A stretch of 64,000 bases of DNA from Flaveria trinervia (lineage: Eukaryota > Streptophyta > Magnoliopsida > Asterales > Asteraceae), in contig JACCIX010000893.1 of assembly GCA_025506515.1 (NCBI GenBank), positions 62,001 to 126,000 of the forward strand. The letters are read 5' to 3'. The notes below the pieces were generated by a model that did no database searches, had not been told where the DNA came from, and saw only the letters and a list, made by a program, of their open reading frames with translations. Shown piece after piece: positions 36,714 through 48,158 of the stretch (the stretch's first letter is position 1; each line of letters opens with the position of its first letter). Made by a program: the position numbers and the translations under genes.

Positions 36714-38228
36714 CAGTGATACTGATGAAGAGAAAACCGAAGAGTGGTGTGCAGATGAAGACACTGAAGAAGGAGAAGCAGCTGAATCTGTCTCAGCTCC
36801 AGGGCAAGAGAAGAGAACAAAGAACAGACAGATCAGTCAGCTTCTGCTTCTGCACCTTCACAGAAGAGTCTAGCATTCAGGATAAAAGTAAATAGTGGAT
36901 GTTTATGTATTTATTACTTTTGTATTCTGTATTGAAAAACCATGTACTAAATGTTTATATTAAGTTAATGCATTTTGTTTGATATATTACTAATGATTTG
37001 AGTGTGAAATGTGTAAATCAAACAGATCCAAAGTACCACAGAGATGAGTTTGATATTGCTCCCCTTCAACAGGTCAAGTCTCAACTCACAATGATTCTTG
37101 ATCTGCAAGGGATTGTCAGAAGGTCAGTGAGTTATACCCCTGAAGAAGGTGAAATAATTCACGACCTATCTAACGAGCAACTGGCAGAGATGTTCAGACT
37201 CAATCCTGATGACATTGTCAAGGATGCTCCAACAGTTGATTCAACCAGTGACGACGAACTACATGACGTTGATGAAGTTGAGGTTGAAGATATTGCTGCT
37301 GAAGAGTACCCTCAGTACGCTGACAACGAGGGTAATGTGGTCCCCAATCTGGGTGAGTCCCTAGTCAGTGATATGTTTGAGGTACTAGACAAGATGGAGC
37401 AGGAAGCAGGAAAGACCGAAGGAACAGCCCAAGCCTCAAACGATGACGTATACATTCGAAAGGCTGAGTGGGCTGAATGTTTTAAAGAAGTCAGAGCCCA
37501 ACGTGCTGCACCGAAGAGGGATGCCTACACCAAGTTCTACAGCGTCAAGAAACATCTTACGGTGTCAGGCAGGATTATAGCATGGGCATATTTTGATGAT
37601 CTTAACGTTTATGCCGTTAAGAGGGAAAAGGGCATAGAGTACTTTAGATTTCCACATGATCTAAAGACTCTACCAGGATTTGAGCTCAACCAGCTGGCCA
37701 AATTGAAGCTGTTGTATGCTGACCCGAGAAAAATGTCAGGCTGGTTTGAGGCTGCCCTAAAGAAAGAGTACCACACCAGGTGGATTAACTTCAGACCTCA
37801 ACAACCTACAAGGTATATTAGAAGGTCTGAGATGGATGCCATTACTGGAAAACCTAAGATTGTGTTGAAGTGGAGTCCTCCTCGCACTATGTCGAGAATC
37901 CCTCTCAGGAAATGCCACAGGACTTCACTCCACACTTCAAATGGTGGTACTATGATTGGAGAACTGCTGAAGCTGTCATAGTTCTGAACAAAGGGGATCA
38001 AATGGATACTGTCAGGGTATTCGACCCAATGTGGCTAACCAACTTGTCTGCTAATGATGTCTATACATTATACAAGTGGCCACTGTTCTATGACACACAA
38101 GACATTGTACAAGCCCTCCAGTTCCAAATGTTATACGACTTTGCTTCGCGTTTGATATTCACGCGGGAGTCACACAAGAGGACAAGTACAAGAAATATGA
38201 GGAGGTAATGAAGAAAACAAGACATTAG
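34860..38228 (+). pseudogene. Extra (env-like/additional) ORF of the SIRE-type copia element, frameshifted
   Basis: A third coding region lies between pol and the polypurine tract, as known for SIRE/Maximus elements; the function of this ORF class is not established. From ATG 34860 the frame can be followed across several breaks: a domain around FLNVHGYI and YPRFLQMIF-type text (to about 35500), an acidic stretch (35680-35740), a His/Pro-rich region (36100-36330), a coiled-coil-like segment with an Asp run (36390-36760), then a 327-codon open frame from 36998 with an acidic middle and a basic/aromatic C-terminal part, continuing after a shift near 37870 with FKWWYYDWRTAEAV. It ends at TAG 38226-38228, 12 bases before the polypurine tract. 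No clear signal peptide or membrane segment was found, so 'envelope' is not supported by the sequence itself. Confidence 0.7.
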
Positions 38229-38240
38229 AGAGATCTAGGT

Positions 38241-38253
38241 CCAAGGGGGAGTT
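38241..38253 (+). other. Copia polypurine tract
   Basis: CCAAGGGGGAGTT immediately before the 3' LTR, the expected plus-strand priming site. Confidence 0.85.
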
Positions 38254-38961
38254 TGTTGATACATGTATGTCCCTAGATCATGATATGTGATGTAATAGAT
38301 CTTGTTTGGTATGATTAATGAACTGATATTGATAGTCTGTTGGTTATAATGTTTAATAGTTCATTAATGAGTCGTGACTGAATTGATTGGGTTTATGATT
38401 ACTTGAATGATTACATATAATATTATATTATTAACTAAAACATTCAAACTTAACTTAATGAAGTTCCCATGCGAATGGCTCATGCGAATGAACCATACAC
38501 ATGAAGAACTTCACACGATTGACTCAGTCGCACGACTGAACCAGGAGACTGGATCAGTCGTACGACTGTAACATAAGATTGGCTCAGTCGCACGACTGAA
38601 CACTCAGTCGCACGAATGAACCAACCGCATGGTTCAATCGCACGACTGAACCAAACTAATGGTTCAGTCGCACGATTGAATAGTGCCAACCTATAAATAC
38701 AACTCAATTCGTGAAAAACAGCGACACTTGATCAAGTACGATTCCAGACGAACCCTAGCCGTCCAGAAACCTTCTAAATTGTTCTCCAAGTTCATAGAAC
38801 ACATTAGATCGATTCCTTATCGATTTCTAACGTTAGTTTCAATCCTTGATTGATTCTTCGTGTGTTCTCACTGATTGGATCGCCAATCAAATAGGATTCC
38901 GCACTATTTGATCTGGTTACACGTGATCTCTAGGTATTTCAGTCAATACTAGGTCCTAACA
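38254..38961 (+). repeat. 3' LTR of copia copy 1
   Basis: 708 bp, about 98% like the 5' LTR by eye. Differences are a few substitutions plus single-base length changes in short runs. Confidence 0.95.
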
Positions 38962-38968
38962 ATAGAGG

Positions 38969-40260
38969 ATGGCTGGAGGTAGATCTTCAAAGGCCTCTCG
39001 TGGTGGAGGTCACGGTGCTGCTCCGCGACCTAAGAGAGGGAGACCCAGAGTAGAGAAAGTGGTTCATGAAGAACCAGAGACCCCTCATCCGGAGGGTGGC
39101 GAAGATAGAGCCAATCTGAGAGCCTCAATAAAAGAGGCTGTGGTGGAAGAGGTTCACCAGGTCATGCAGACGATTCTATCGCCTGTAGTGACCAAAGTGA
39201 TCAAGGCAGTTAGAAAAGGAGAGAGAAAGGAAAGGGGCGAACCTACGGGTGAAAGAAAACAGCTCGAGACTAAGACAGTTCCGTCCGATGATGAGGATGA
39301 GGAAGAAGAGCCTACGCCGGAGGCGACTCGAGGCTGCAACTATGGGGCATTTGAGATGCAAGCCCCCTACCTTTGATGGGTACGGCACTGCTGGAGCTGC
39401 TCACCAATGGGTGAGGGAGATGGAGGCTGTCCTCGATATCAGTGAGTGCCATGAGGACCAAAAGGTGAAGTTCGCTACCCACTCCTTTGTGGACTCGGCT
39501 TTGTGCTGGTGGGACAACATTGTCCAAGCCGAGGGTAGCAGGGCCATTGGAAGAATGAGATGGCCTGAACTGAAGAAGCTAGTGATCGAGGAATTCTGTC
39601 CTCACAGAGAGATGGACAAGGTAGAAAGAGACTTCCTGCAGCTGGAGGCGGGAACGATGACACACCAGCAGTACACCACCAAATTTAATGAAATGGCGCG
39701 GCTGGTGCCCGATCAAGTGACACCATTATCACGAAAGATTAAAAGATACATCCAGGGGCTGCCGGCGGATATCCGTAGGCATATGATTGCCGCCTGGCCG
39801 AGCACGTTCAGGTCGGCTGTTGACTTGGCTGGCAGATTATATGATGAGCGAGAGGTGGTGGTGACTGAGGTGAATAGGAAGGATGGTGGTAGTCGGAACT
39901 GGAATGGGAAACGGTTTGGACGTGGTAGAACCGCTAGAAACAAGAAGGTGTCAAAGGTGGGTGATCGACGTGTGGTCACATCTGGATCAGGGCTGAGGAG
40001 GTGTGACAAATACGGAAGGGAGCATACTGGTGAGTGCAGGATGGGAATGAATGTATGCTTCAGGTGTGGCCAGCCTGGCCACATCGCTAAAGACTGTAAG
40101 AAGCCGAGGGCAGAGAGCTCTGGGGCGGAGAAGAAGAAACCGGAGGAAGGAGGCCAGAGGGCAGGTGCTAGAGCTTACACCATGACCCGGGAGGAAGCCA
40201 GAGCTGATCCCGATGTTGTGTCTGGTATGTTCCTGGTGAACCAAACTTGTGCCTCTATAT
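38969..40260 (+). pseudogene. gag: Gypsy gag (one frameshift)
   Basis: Gag starts at ATG 38969, seven bases after the copia insertion, with a basic N-terminus. The frame changes near 39345, where about two bases are missing, and continues with the retrotransposon gag core (HQWVREMEAVLDIS, FVDSALCWWDN, WPELKKLVIEEFCP). The nucleocapsid zinc knuckle CFRCGQPGHIAKDC is at 40056-40097. Gag runs directly into the protease region, as in other chromoviruses. Confidence 0.88.
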
Positions 40261-40510
40261 TGTTTGATTCTGTGCTAGTAGGAGTTTTATTCTACTACTT
40301 TCTGTGCTAAGTTGCCTGTTGTCAGTAGAAAGGTCAGTGCACCATTTGACGTAGAAACTGCTATTGGTAAGTCCACTAGAATTACTGATGTGATAGAGGA
40401 CTGTGCCATAGAATTAGAAGGTCATAGGTTTGCTGCTAGTTTACATGTGATACCCCTAGGTGGATTTGATGTAGTACTAGGGATGGACTGGTTAGCAAAC
40501 TATGAAGCAA
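40255..40510 (+). pseudogene. Gypsy aspartic protease (active site frameshifted)
   Basis: The active-site FDS is readable at about 40263-40271. Then a base of a GG pair and, about 20 bases later, a base of a TTT run appear to be missing, so the catalytic loop is out of frame. The C-terminal protease motif GGFDVVLGMDWLANYEA is intact at about 40459-40509. Confidence 0.8.
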
Positions 40511-40679
40511 ACATCGTGTGTCGCAAGAAGATGATTCGATTAGTTGCACCGATGGGAGTTTGGTTACGATTTATGGAGATCGCGTCGCGACGATCCCGAA
40601 AGTGATTTCGATGGCGGTGGCTGGAAAGTGCATGAGGCGTGGATGTAGTGCCTACTTGGCCTATGTAAAGGATGTGGAC

Positions 40680-42110
40680 GCGCCAACACCGCGACTGTCT
40701 GATGTACCAGTTATGGGTGACTTTCTGGACGTGTTCCCGAAATACTTACCTGGCGTGCCACCAGATCGCGAGATTGAGTTCCAAATTGACTTGATACCTG
40801 GTGCTCAACCTGTTGCCAAAGCTCTGTATCGATTAGCTCCCATAGAAATGAAAGAACTGATGGAGCAGTTGCAAGAGCTGCTCGATAAGGGGTTCATTCG
40901 ACCGAGTATCTTTCCTTGGGGTGCTCCGGTCCTATTTGCGAAGAAGAAAGACGGTAGTATGAGGATGTGTATTGACTACCGAGAGCTGAACAAGTTAACG
41001 GTGAAGAACCAATACCCCCTACCAAGGATAGAGGATCTGTTTGATCAGCTCCAAGGTGCCATTTGGTTCTCAAGGATAGATCTTCGATCTAGTTACCATC
41101 AGCTGAAGGTGAAGGAGCAGGACATTCCTAAAACAGCTTTTCACACGCGCTACGGTCACTATGAATTCCTTGTTATGTCATTTGGTTTGACCAATGCGCC
41201 AGCTGCTTTTATGGATCTGATGAACCGTGTGTGTCGGCCTATATTAGATAAATTAGTGATTGTGTTCATTGATGATATTCTGATTTATTCAAGGAGTGAG
41301 ATTGATCATGTCGGCCACATTCGGGAGGTTCTAGAGACGTTAAGAAGGAGAAGTTGTATGCCAAATTCTCCAAATGCGCGTTCTGGTTACGTGAAGTTCA
41401 ATTCTTAGGCCACGTGATAAATCCGGAGGGGATTATGGTAGACCCTGCTAAGATGAAGGCGGTGATGCAATGGAAGTCTCCGAGCACGCCATCCGAGATT
41501 CGTAGTTTCTTAGGGTTGGCGGGTTATTATCGAAGGTTCATTCAGGACTTTGCCAAGATCGCTTCTCCACTGACCCAATTGACCCGAAAATATGTAAAGT
41601 TTATATGGGGTCAAGCCCAAGAATAGGCGTTCGAAGAGTTAAAGGTGAGGTTGACTCAAGCTCCTGTCTTGTCATTACCCGAAGGAAGCGAGGACTTGGT
41701 GGTATATTCTGATGCTTCTTACTTGGGATTAGGGTGTTTACTGATGCAAAGAGGAAAGGTCATAGCCTATGCATCCCGACAGTTAAAAGTTCATGAGGTC
41801 AACTACCCTACTCACGACCTGGAGCTAGCAGCTGTGGTATTTGCACTAAAGATTTGGATGCACTATCTGTATGGGACGAAGTGCACCATTTTCACGGACC
41901 ACAAGAGCTTGAAGTACTTCTTCGAGCAAAAATATTTGAACATGAGGAAGAGGCGATGGTTGGAGCTTATAAAGGATTATGATTGCGAGATCCATTACCA
42001 TCCGGGCAAAGCCAACGTGGTGGCTGATCCTCTTAGCCGGAAGGAGAGGCCCGAGCCGATTCGGGTGAAAGCATACCAACTAATCATGATCTCTAATGTA
42101 ATGAAGAAAG
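40680..42110 (+). pseudogene. Gypsy reverse transcriptase and RNase H
   Basis: Reverse transcriptase motifs run from KGFIRPSIFPWGAPVLFAKK through MRMCIDYRELNKLT to the catalytic FIDDILIYS (FIDD at 41265-41276). A one-base shift near 41345 is followed by FLGHVINPEGI. A TAG at 41624-41626 interrupts the connection to RNase H, which shows VVYSDASYLGLGC, TDHKSLKYFF and a C-terminal HYHPGKANVVADPLSRK. The domain order is that of Ty3/gypsy elements. Confidence 0.92.
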
Positions 42111-42229
42111 TCAAGGAGTTTCAGGATGAGGCGTTGAAAGAAGATCATCTAAACTCTGAAAGAATGAGAGGACTGGTTGGGGAATTGAGTGAAAACACAC
42201 TTGGTGTTAAAACTTGATTTGGACGGGTG

Positions 42230-42760
42230 TGAATTTCTCGTTTCGAGGATCTACGTGTGAGGATTATGGATGAAGCTTATAAGACTCGATACTCCATTCA
42301 TCCTGGTGCCACAAAGATGTATCAAGACATGAAGAAAAATTATTGATGGCCGGGTATGAAACGTGACGTGGCGGAGTATGTGAGTAAGTGCCTTACTTGC
42401 TTGCAAGTGAAGGCGGAACATCAGAAGCCGTATGGAAAAATCCAACCTTTGGATATACCGGAATGGAAGTGGGAGCACATCACCATGGACTTCATAATGA
42501 AGTTGCCAAGTACTCCGAAAGGATACGATGCCATATGGGTGATAGTTGACCGTCTGACGAAAAGTGCTCACTTCCTACCGATCTGTGAGACATATTCATC
42601 CGAGAGGTTGGCTGACCTGTTCATCAAGGAGATTGTAACTCATCATGGTGTACCGGTGTCCATTGTGTCTGATCGTGACACCCGGTTTACGTCTAAATTC
42701 TAGAAGAAATTCCATGACGCCATGGGGACGAGGTTACATATTAGCACGGCTTATCATCGA
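42230..42760 (+). pseudogene. Gypsy integrase, truncated before the catalytic Glu
   Basis: The zinc-binding domain (Cys pair in KCLTCLQVK) and the first two catalytic Asp residues (TMDFI, codon 42488-42490; SDRDTRF, codon 42671-42673) are present. An in-frame TGA lies near 42344 and a TAG near 42702. The sequence stops at TAYH; the following segment, which should carry the third catalytic residue and the integrase C-terminus, is missing. Confidence 0.88.
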
Positions 42761-42911
42761 GTCTACATGGGAGACTGAAGAGGAGATGAGGCAGCGAAAT
42801 AAAGTGGTTCCTCTTGTGCGTGTACAGTGGAAGCACAGGAAGGGATCCGAGTCTACATGGGAGACTGAAGAGGAGATGAGGCAGCATTATCCTAATCTGT
42901 TTGAGGAATAA
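42758..42911 (+). pseudogene. Chromodomain-like tail with a 90-bp partial duplication
   Basis: RVQWKHRKGSESTWETEEEM followed by RQHYPNLFEE and TAA resembles the C-terminal chromodomain region of Tekay-type integrases. A 38-bp block coding STWETEEEMRQ occurs twice (42758-42795 and 42848-42885); the first copy is fused directly to the integrase break. Confidence 0.75.
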
Positions 42912-42933
42912 CAGGTTTCGGGGACGAAACCTA

Positions 42934-42950
42934 TATAAGGGGGGTGGACT
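42934..42950 (+). other. Gypsy polypurine tract
   Basis: ATAAGGGGGGTGGACT-like purine run immediately before the 3' LTR. Confidence 0.8.
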
Positions 42951-45107
42951 TGTAACACCCGGTTATTTTAAAAGACAAGAAATAAAAAATAAAAGAAAGA
43001 AAGGGCAATTAAATCCAAGTGGAGGGACTAAAAGTGTAAAAAGGACAAAAATCTTGTAAAGTTGATGTAAAGGTGGGCATGGCCGCCCACCCTCTTTTCA
43101 CATCACCATCTTCTTCAGTTTTAGAGAGAGGGAGAGCAGAGAAAAACTCTCGGTTGAAGATAAGAAGAAGAAGAGAAGTCGAATTCAAGGTAAGAAATCG
43201 TGGTTTTTACATGTTTATGACGGCTTTTATCTTGGTTTCATGCTTATGTGCTTATGTGTTGTGTTTGTGCTCGGGTGTGCGTGTGTGGTGTTGTTTTTAG
43301 GTGTTTGAACTCATTGCAAGCGGGTTATAAAGGAAGAAATACCCAAGTTGCATCAGGTGAGTTCTAGACCCCGGTTTTACTTGTTTTAAATGAATCTTTG
43401 GGGCTGAAAATGTATTAAAATGGTTTTATAAAGTTCATGTATGTTTACCCGTGTGCATTGTGCATGAATGAATGTGATTCTTGTATAATTATAGGTTATT
43501 CATGCTAGAATAGCCACATTAAGCTTAGAACAGACAGATTCGATGATTGGGTTGAAAACATACTGGAAACATATAGTACAGAAGGTCCATGCGCCTAAAT
43601 AAGGTTCATGCGCCTGAAAATGCCATAGTAAGAACTAAGTGTGATCCATGCGCCCGAAAATGTCATAGTAAGAACTCATTGTGATCCATGCGCCCAAACA
43701 GTATTCCATGTGCCTAAGATTACCTTAGAAATGATAAAGTACAGGCCATGCGCCTGAACAGTTGTCTATGCGCCTAGAAAATAATAGTCGGACGACTAAG
43801 TGTAGGGCCATGCGCCCCAATAGTGCCCATGCGCCCAAGTGGCCCATGTGCCTAAGTGTTCATACGCACCAATAGTGCCCATGCGCCTGAATGAGTTCAT
43901 GTGCCTAAAGTGAAAATGTTTAAGTGTTCAGCTGATGCGCCTAAATAGTGATGAAACGCCCAAATAGGGTCCCATGCGCCTAAGACTTAGAAATTTTTAC
44001 AGAATTTTCTGGGAGTCTGTGCTTTAGGGATTTGACCAAGGTTGACTAAGGGCTTATTAATGATGTTGTTTCATGCATGATATGATTGATTATGATTGTT
44101 CCTTATTATGGTTATTGCTATTATTATTATTACCCATAGTATGTGACTTTACGTGGTATGTTATTATCGTAACGTAAAGTATTTCGTAATAATAAAGTGA
44201 AAGAGCAATAAAGAAAGAAGAGGAACATTAATAAAATGTTAACAAGTCTTGCAAGCTTACAGGAGGGACACGACCGTGTTGTCGTTAGCTCAACTGTGCT
44301 GCAGGTTAGCTACCCTTTTATGCACACAGGGCCAATCAATTGAGATTGGCAGGACCTTTGTAGCGTATCCTGGGTGATTGGGTGGCCTTGTACATAGTAC
44401 ACAGACCCTTTCGGGGGATACAGTTACCCTTTCGGGGGATACAATTACCCTTTCAGGGGATACAGTTGACCCTTTCGAGGGATACAATTACCCTTTCGGG
44501 GGATACAATTGACCCTTTTGAGGGATACAGTTGACCCTTTCGAGGGATATAGATGGCCCATCACCCGTTTTCCATCGCGCATATAGTTGGGGTACTGCTC
44601 ACCGGTCCATACAGAAAGTGAAACATAAAGTTAAAAGTTTACAGACAAGGCATACAGTACAAAGAACGAACAATATTTGTTTATATAGTTGATGCGTGCT
44701 CGCATATACAGTACAGAGTTGTATTTTACAGATAAGAGTATTTTATTATACAACATATAGAAAGTATTTTATTACTTTTAAAACTAGAGCTCACTCAGCA
44801 ACACTGACTTTTATACATTTTCAGTTGGCAGGTAATCATTGCTGAGGATGGCACGAGAGTGAAGCTACTCGGCAAGGGAAAGACTAACATCCATTCGTAT
44901 TCTATGTTGCTGTTGTTTTGTAATGCATATAAACAATTCTTTTGCAATCAGTTAAACGATGATGTATTGCTCAACAACATGGGTTTAAATGAAATGAATG
45001 GCTTTTGATAAACGTATTCCGCTGCATAAGCTCGTTTATTTGTAATGATTAATGTTTTAATTGCTATAAATGACCAACTATGAGGTTTTCGGGATCGGGG
45101 CCTTACA
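42951..45107 (+). repeat. 3' LTR of the gypsy element
   Basis: 2157 bp, starting TGTAACACCCGG and ending GGGGCCTTACA. It carries the ATGCGCC array (about 43587-43985) and the GGGATACA minisatellite (about 44405-44555). Confidence 0.94.
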
Positions 45108-45112
45108 CTTTC

Positions 45113-47563
45113 TGCGACATCCAATTATTCCTTCAAGCAAATTGATATTTCAACCGCTTAAAGAGCGAGTCGAGTTTGTCTTATCGATATAATCCTATCA
45201 CTAACAGAAAAAATATTCCGAAGCTACCGTGGAAGCTTAAACGGTTAGTAAATTTTAGGCTATGGTGGATAGGATGGAAAATTGATCTTCATTACGTTTC
45301 CACCAAGCCACCAAGTCAAAAAAATTTAAAATCTTGTGGAGTCATGATGGATAAAATTTTTGTTCTACAATACCTCCCGAGTTCACTATTCGAAGTGTTA
45401 CCACATTGATGTTTATTACATTTATCGCTTAAAGTATTATATAAAACAAACATTTGATTATTTGAATTTCCAACATGTGCTGCATGCCTTAATAACTCAT
45501 GGATTTGTGATGTTTCATCATATTTTAATAAATAAACATTAAACATTTTATCTAATTGTTGGTTAAAAGTAGCTTTTAAACTTTAACCATAACATGGGTT
45601 ATTAACTTTAAAATCCAAACTAAAAATAATTTTATCAAGTAAAGTTTCAATCCCAATAAATTTAAACAATGGTTTAATGCAGCGGCGCATGTAATAACCG
45701 GAGACATTTCTTTAAAATATATTTTAAGTTTATCTGTTATTAGGGGTATCATATTTGAATAAAGTTTACCCCTAAACGACGTCTCATTAAAGTTTACCTC
45801 TAAACAACATCTCATTTACGTCCCGATTCAGACCTAAATATTTGTATTTTGCGTCTTTACAAAACTTCCGATCTCTACTGTATTTTTGGTTATTGCTAAA
45901 AATGTCACGTAACATTCTTTTAAACCATCTTTCACCATTTCAATCATTCTTAAATAGTCTTGAATGACTAAGTTTATGATCTGCGCAACAAATCTACTAC
46001 GAAAAAACACACCGTCAAATATTGGTTTATATATTAATTTTGAATTTTCTATCGCAAGCGTGTTATTTGACACATTATCAAAAGATATAGAAAATATTTT
46101 GTTTTCTGATTTATACGTTTTAATAACTTTGTAAATAAATAAAATTTTTTGCCGGTGCGAGAATAATCAAACAAATCAAACGCAATTGTACATTTCATCG
46201 TTTACCACGAATCAGGTTCAACCCAATGGGCGGTGACACAAATGTACGAATCCGGTGAACCGTGAGGCGTAGACCAAACATCACTAGTTAAGTTAACACT
46301 TTTTTGTAAAATTTTAAAATAAGATATTAATTTATTTTTAGTTTTTTTCCGAATTTTTAAACAATCTCTTCGAAAAGTAGCACAACTTACATTGGTGTAA
46401 CATGGTTGAAGAGTTCGTTGAATGAGTCGAGTCAAACATTTGTTGTTGAAATGTTTGAATAACAAGCTTTCTTGAATTAAAAAATGCGTTATTTGCTCCT
46501 GAACCACATCAACGTTATAAACCCAAACATTTACTTCGTTTGTTATCGAAGCTTGAACTTGAGACGATTTACCTTTTAACGTTTTACAATATTATGCGTA
46601 ACGTGGTTTTGCAACATTGTGTTTGCATCTTTGGTAGAAGTAAGCCTGAACAAAACCGGTTCAAACACAACGATCAAATAATGAATAGATCTAAGGCTCG
46701 TTTTGGATATAGATTCACCACCGAAACAAATAATAGGGCTGCAACATATAACCAAAGATAAAAATACAAAATTTCAGTTAAGAAATCATGTATAAAAACA
46801 CCACCCAATACGTCACAATTGAGCTTGCAAAGAAAACATCAATTTAACTCTTGAAAAAAATCAATATAAAATTCTTATTCTAAAAACACTCATTGTCCCC
46901 TTTCGTCTCTTTCAGGTTCAAGACATAAAGAAAATTCAACAACTACCAATAAACTACCCACTAATCTATCCTACTTTTTAGGGAATATGACAACTAAAGT
47001 ACTAATAAAAATGCATGAAGTACAACTAATTAAAGCATATAAAAACTTCACAAAGATCATGCGTTAAAAGAAGACAACTTGAAGGAACGTGGTTGAAGGT
47101 ATGGTTGCATGCATGATTGTTCCATTTTATTTGTGAGTGTCTTCACGGATCATCCTGGTCCACTTTTGCACCGACCCGGTTCGCGTATGATCCAACCCAT
47201 GTGTATTTATTTCTGACCCGATCGTCTAATGGTTAGCTTAACGGTTAATGGATTTGAATTGTCGATCGGTTGGCTATCAATCTTTTTCGTGAAACTTATA
47301 GAAAAACTTGCAACGAGCATTGTTCGTACTGCTAGAGTGCTAGCTATTTGACATAAATCGTAATTGCATCGTATTTCGGGGTTCCTATTCGTAGAAATGA
47401 TTGGTACCACCACTTTGTTTGAAGATGCATAACAACCAATGGATAATTGAGCATTTGATGAAACCAGTTGAGAGAGTTTTTTCGAAGAGAACGAAAGGAT
47501 TGTGTTTTTTAAGAGTTGAAAATGTTTTAAGTTGTTGTGATTTAACCAAAACATTCGATACAA
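45113..47563 (-). pseudogene. hAT transposase remnant
   Basis: Decayed minus-strand transposase of the plant Ac/RICESLEEPER-like hAT group. Readable pieces, N- to C-terminal: 46507-46202 with LTSDVWSTPHGSPDSYICVT (catalytic-core region) and TFRRDCLKI; 46073-45834 with SNNTLAIENSKLI; 45815-45576 with CAAALNHCLNLLG; then the C-terminal dimerization region near 45330 with DLVAWWKRNEDQFSIL. The segment 47563-47207 may be the more N-terminal part but has no clear motif. Multiple stops and shifts separate the pieces. The reading direction continues across the gypsy insertion to 22297-22130. Confidence 0.75.
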
Positions 47564-47900
47564 ATCTATATTAACCTAATGAGGATATAATGGTAAAAAA
47601 GCTACGAAAAAGGTCAAAAAACGGCTATAAAGCCGTTATACAACGGCTAAATTTTTTCAATCCGGTTTGGAAACCGGTTTGGGGTACTGTTTCGAGAATT
47701 GGTTTGAGACTAGTTTGAAACCGGACCTTAGAAACTGAACCACCCAAACTGCCGGAATAGGCCGGTTTGGACCAAACCAGAATAATTGGCCCCCAAACCG
47801 GTTCCGGGTTTTTTTTATCCGAACCGGTTTTTGTGGCCATGTGTGGTTTGGAACCTTAAACCGGAATCGATTCGGTACAAGTGGGAAGTATGGGCCTTGT
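45113..47900 (-). mobile_element. hAT transposon, right part
   Basis: The other half of the hAT element split by the gypsy insertion. Subterminal CCGGTTTGG/CCAAACCGG motifs fill 47640-47870, mirroring 21470-21650. I could not find a terminal CACCTCTA on this side, so the right boundary is approximate and may be truncated about 260 bases upstream of the helicase start codon. Confidence 0.6.
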
Positions 47901-48158
47901 GGGTTTGCATTTTGCATCAACCAAAACCACAGGCAATCAACCGAACACGTCGACTACAACCAAATGACGACACGCAAATCTTGCAAATCAACCACACAGC
48001 CGATCGGAACTCAAGTTGTGATCCCCTTAATGCCAACAATCAAGATTCTTCCACCCTCCAATTTCAACATCTCAATTCACTCACTCCATTGGTCCTCAAT
48101 TCCCTAATCAATTTGGGCATGAAAGGTCTGCCGTAGGTGTAAATCCCACACGATTCCG

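Larger units (their letters stand above)
24840..38961 (+). mobile_element. Ty1/copia element, SIRE/Maximus-like (copy 1)
   Basis: A 14.1-kb element with a perfect 5-bp TSD, ATAGA (24835-24839 and 38962-38966), inserted between the leader and gag of the gypsy element. LTRs are 24840-25543 and 38254-38961 and differ at only around a dozen places by eye, indicating a recent insertion. Order: PBS, gag, protease, integrase, RT, RNase H, then a long extra ORF before the polypurine tract. Integrase before RT marks Ty1/copia. The great length, two zinc knuckles in gag and the extra 3' ORF fit the SIRE/Maximus lineage. Confidence 0.95.
22298..45107 (+). mobile_element. Ty3/gypsy chromovirus (Tekay-like), nested in hAT and split by copia
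   Basis: A complete-ended LTR retrotransposon with TSD CTTTC at 22293-22297 and 45108-45112. Order: 5' LTR 22298-24500, PBS near 24503, leader to 24839, copia insertion 24840-38961, gag, protease, RT/RNase H, partial integrase, chromodomain-like tail, polypurine tract, 3' LTR 42951-45107. The pol order RT before integrase and the tail after integrase mark a chromovirus; LTRs over 2 kb suit the Tekay/Del lineage. The coding region is frameshifted and integrase is truncated, so the copy is non-autonomous as read. Confidence 0.93.

Noticed and set aside
36558..36764. Minus-strand poly-Ser frame
   Set aside because: Antisense shadow of the GAT (Asp) run in the extra ORF.
34860..38228. Extra ORF as a true viral envelope gene
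   Set aside because: No visible signal peptide, furin-like site or membrane segment; only the family position supports the name.
47786..48136. 116-codon frame just before the helicase start
   Set aside because: Begins in hAT subterminal repeats and ends before the helicase ATG in another frame; no conserved motif.
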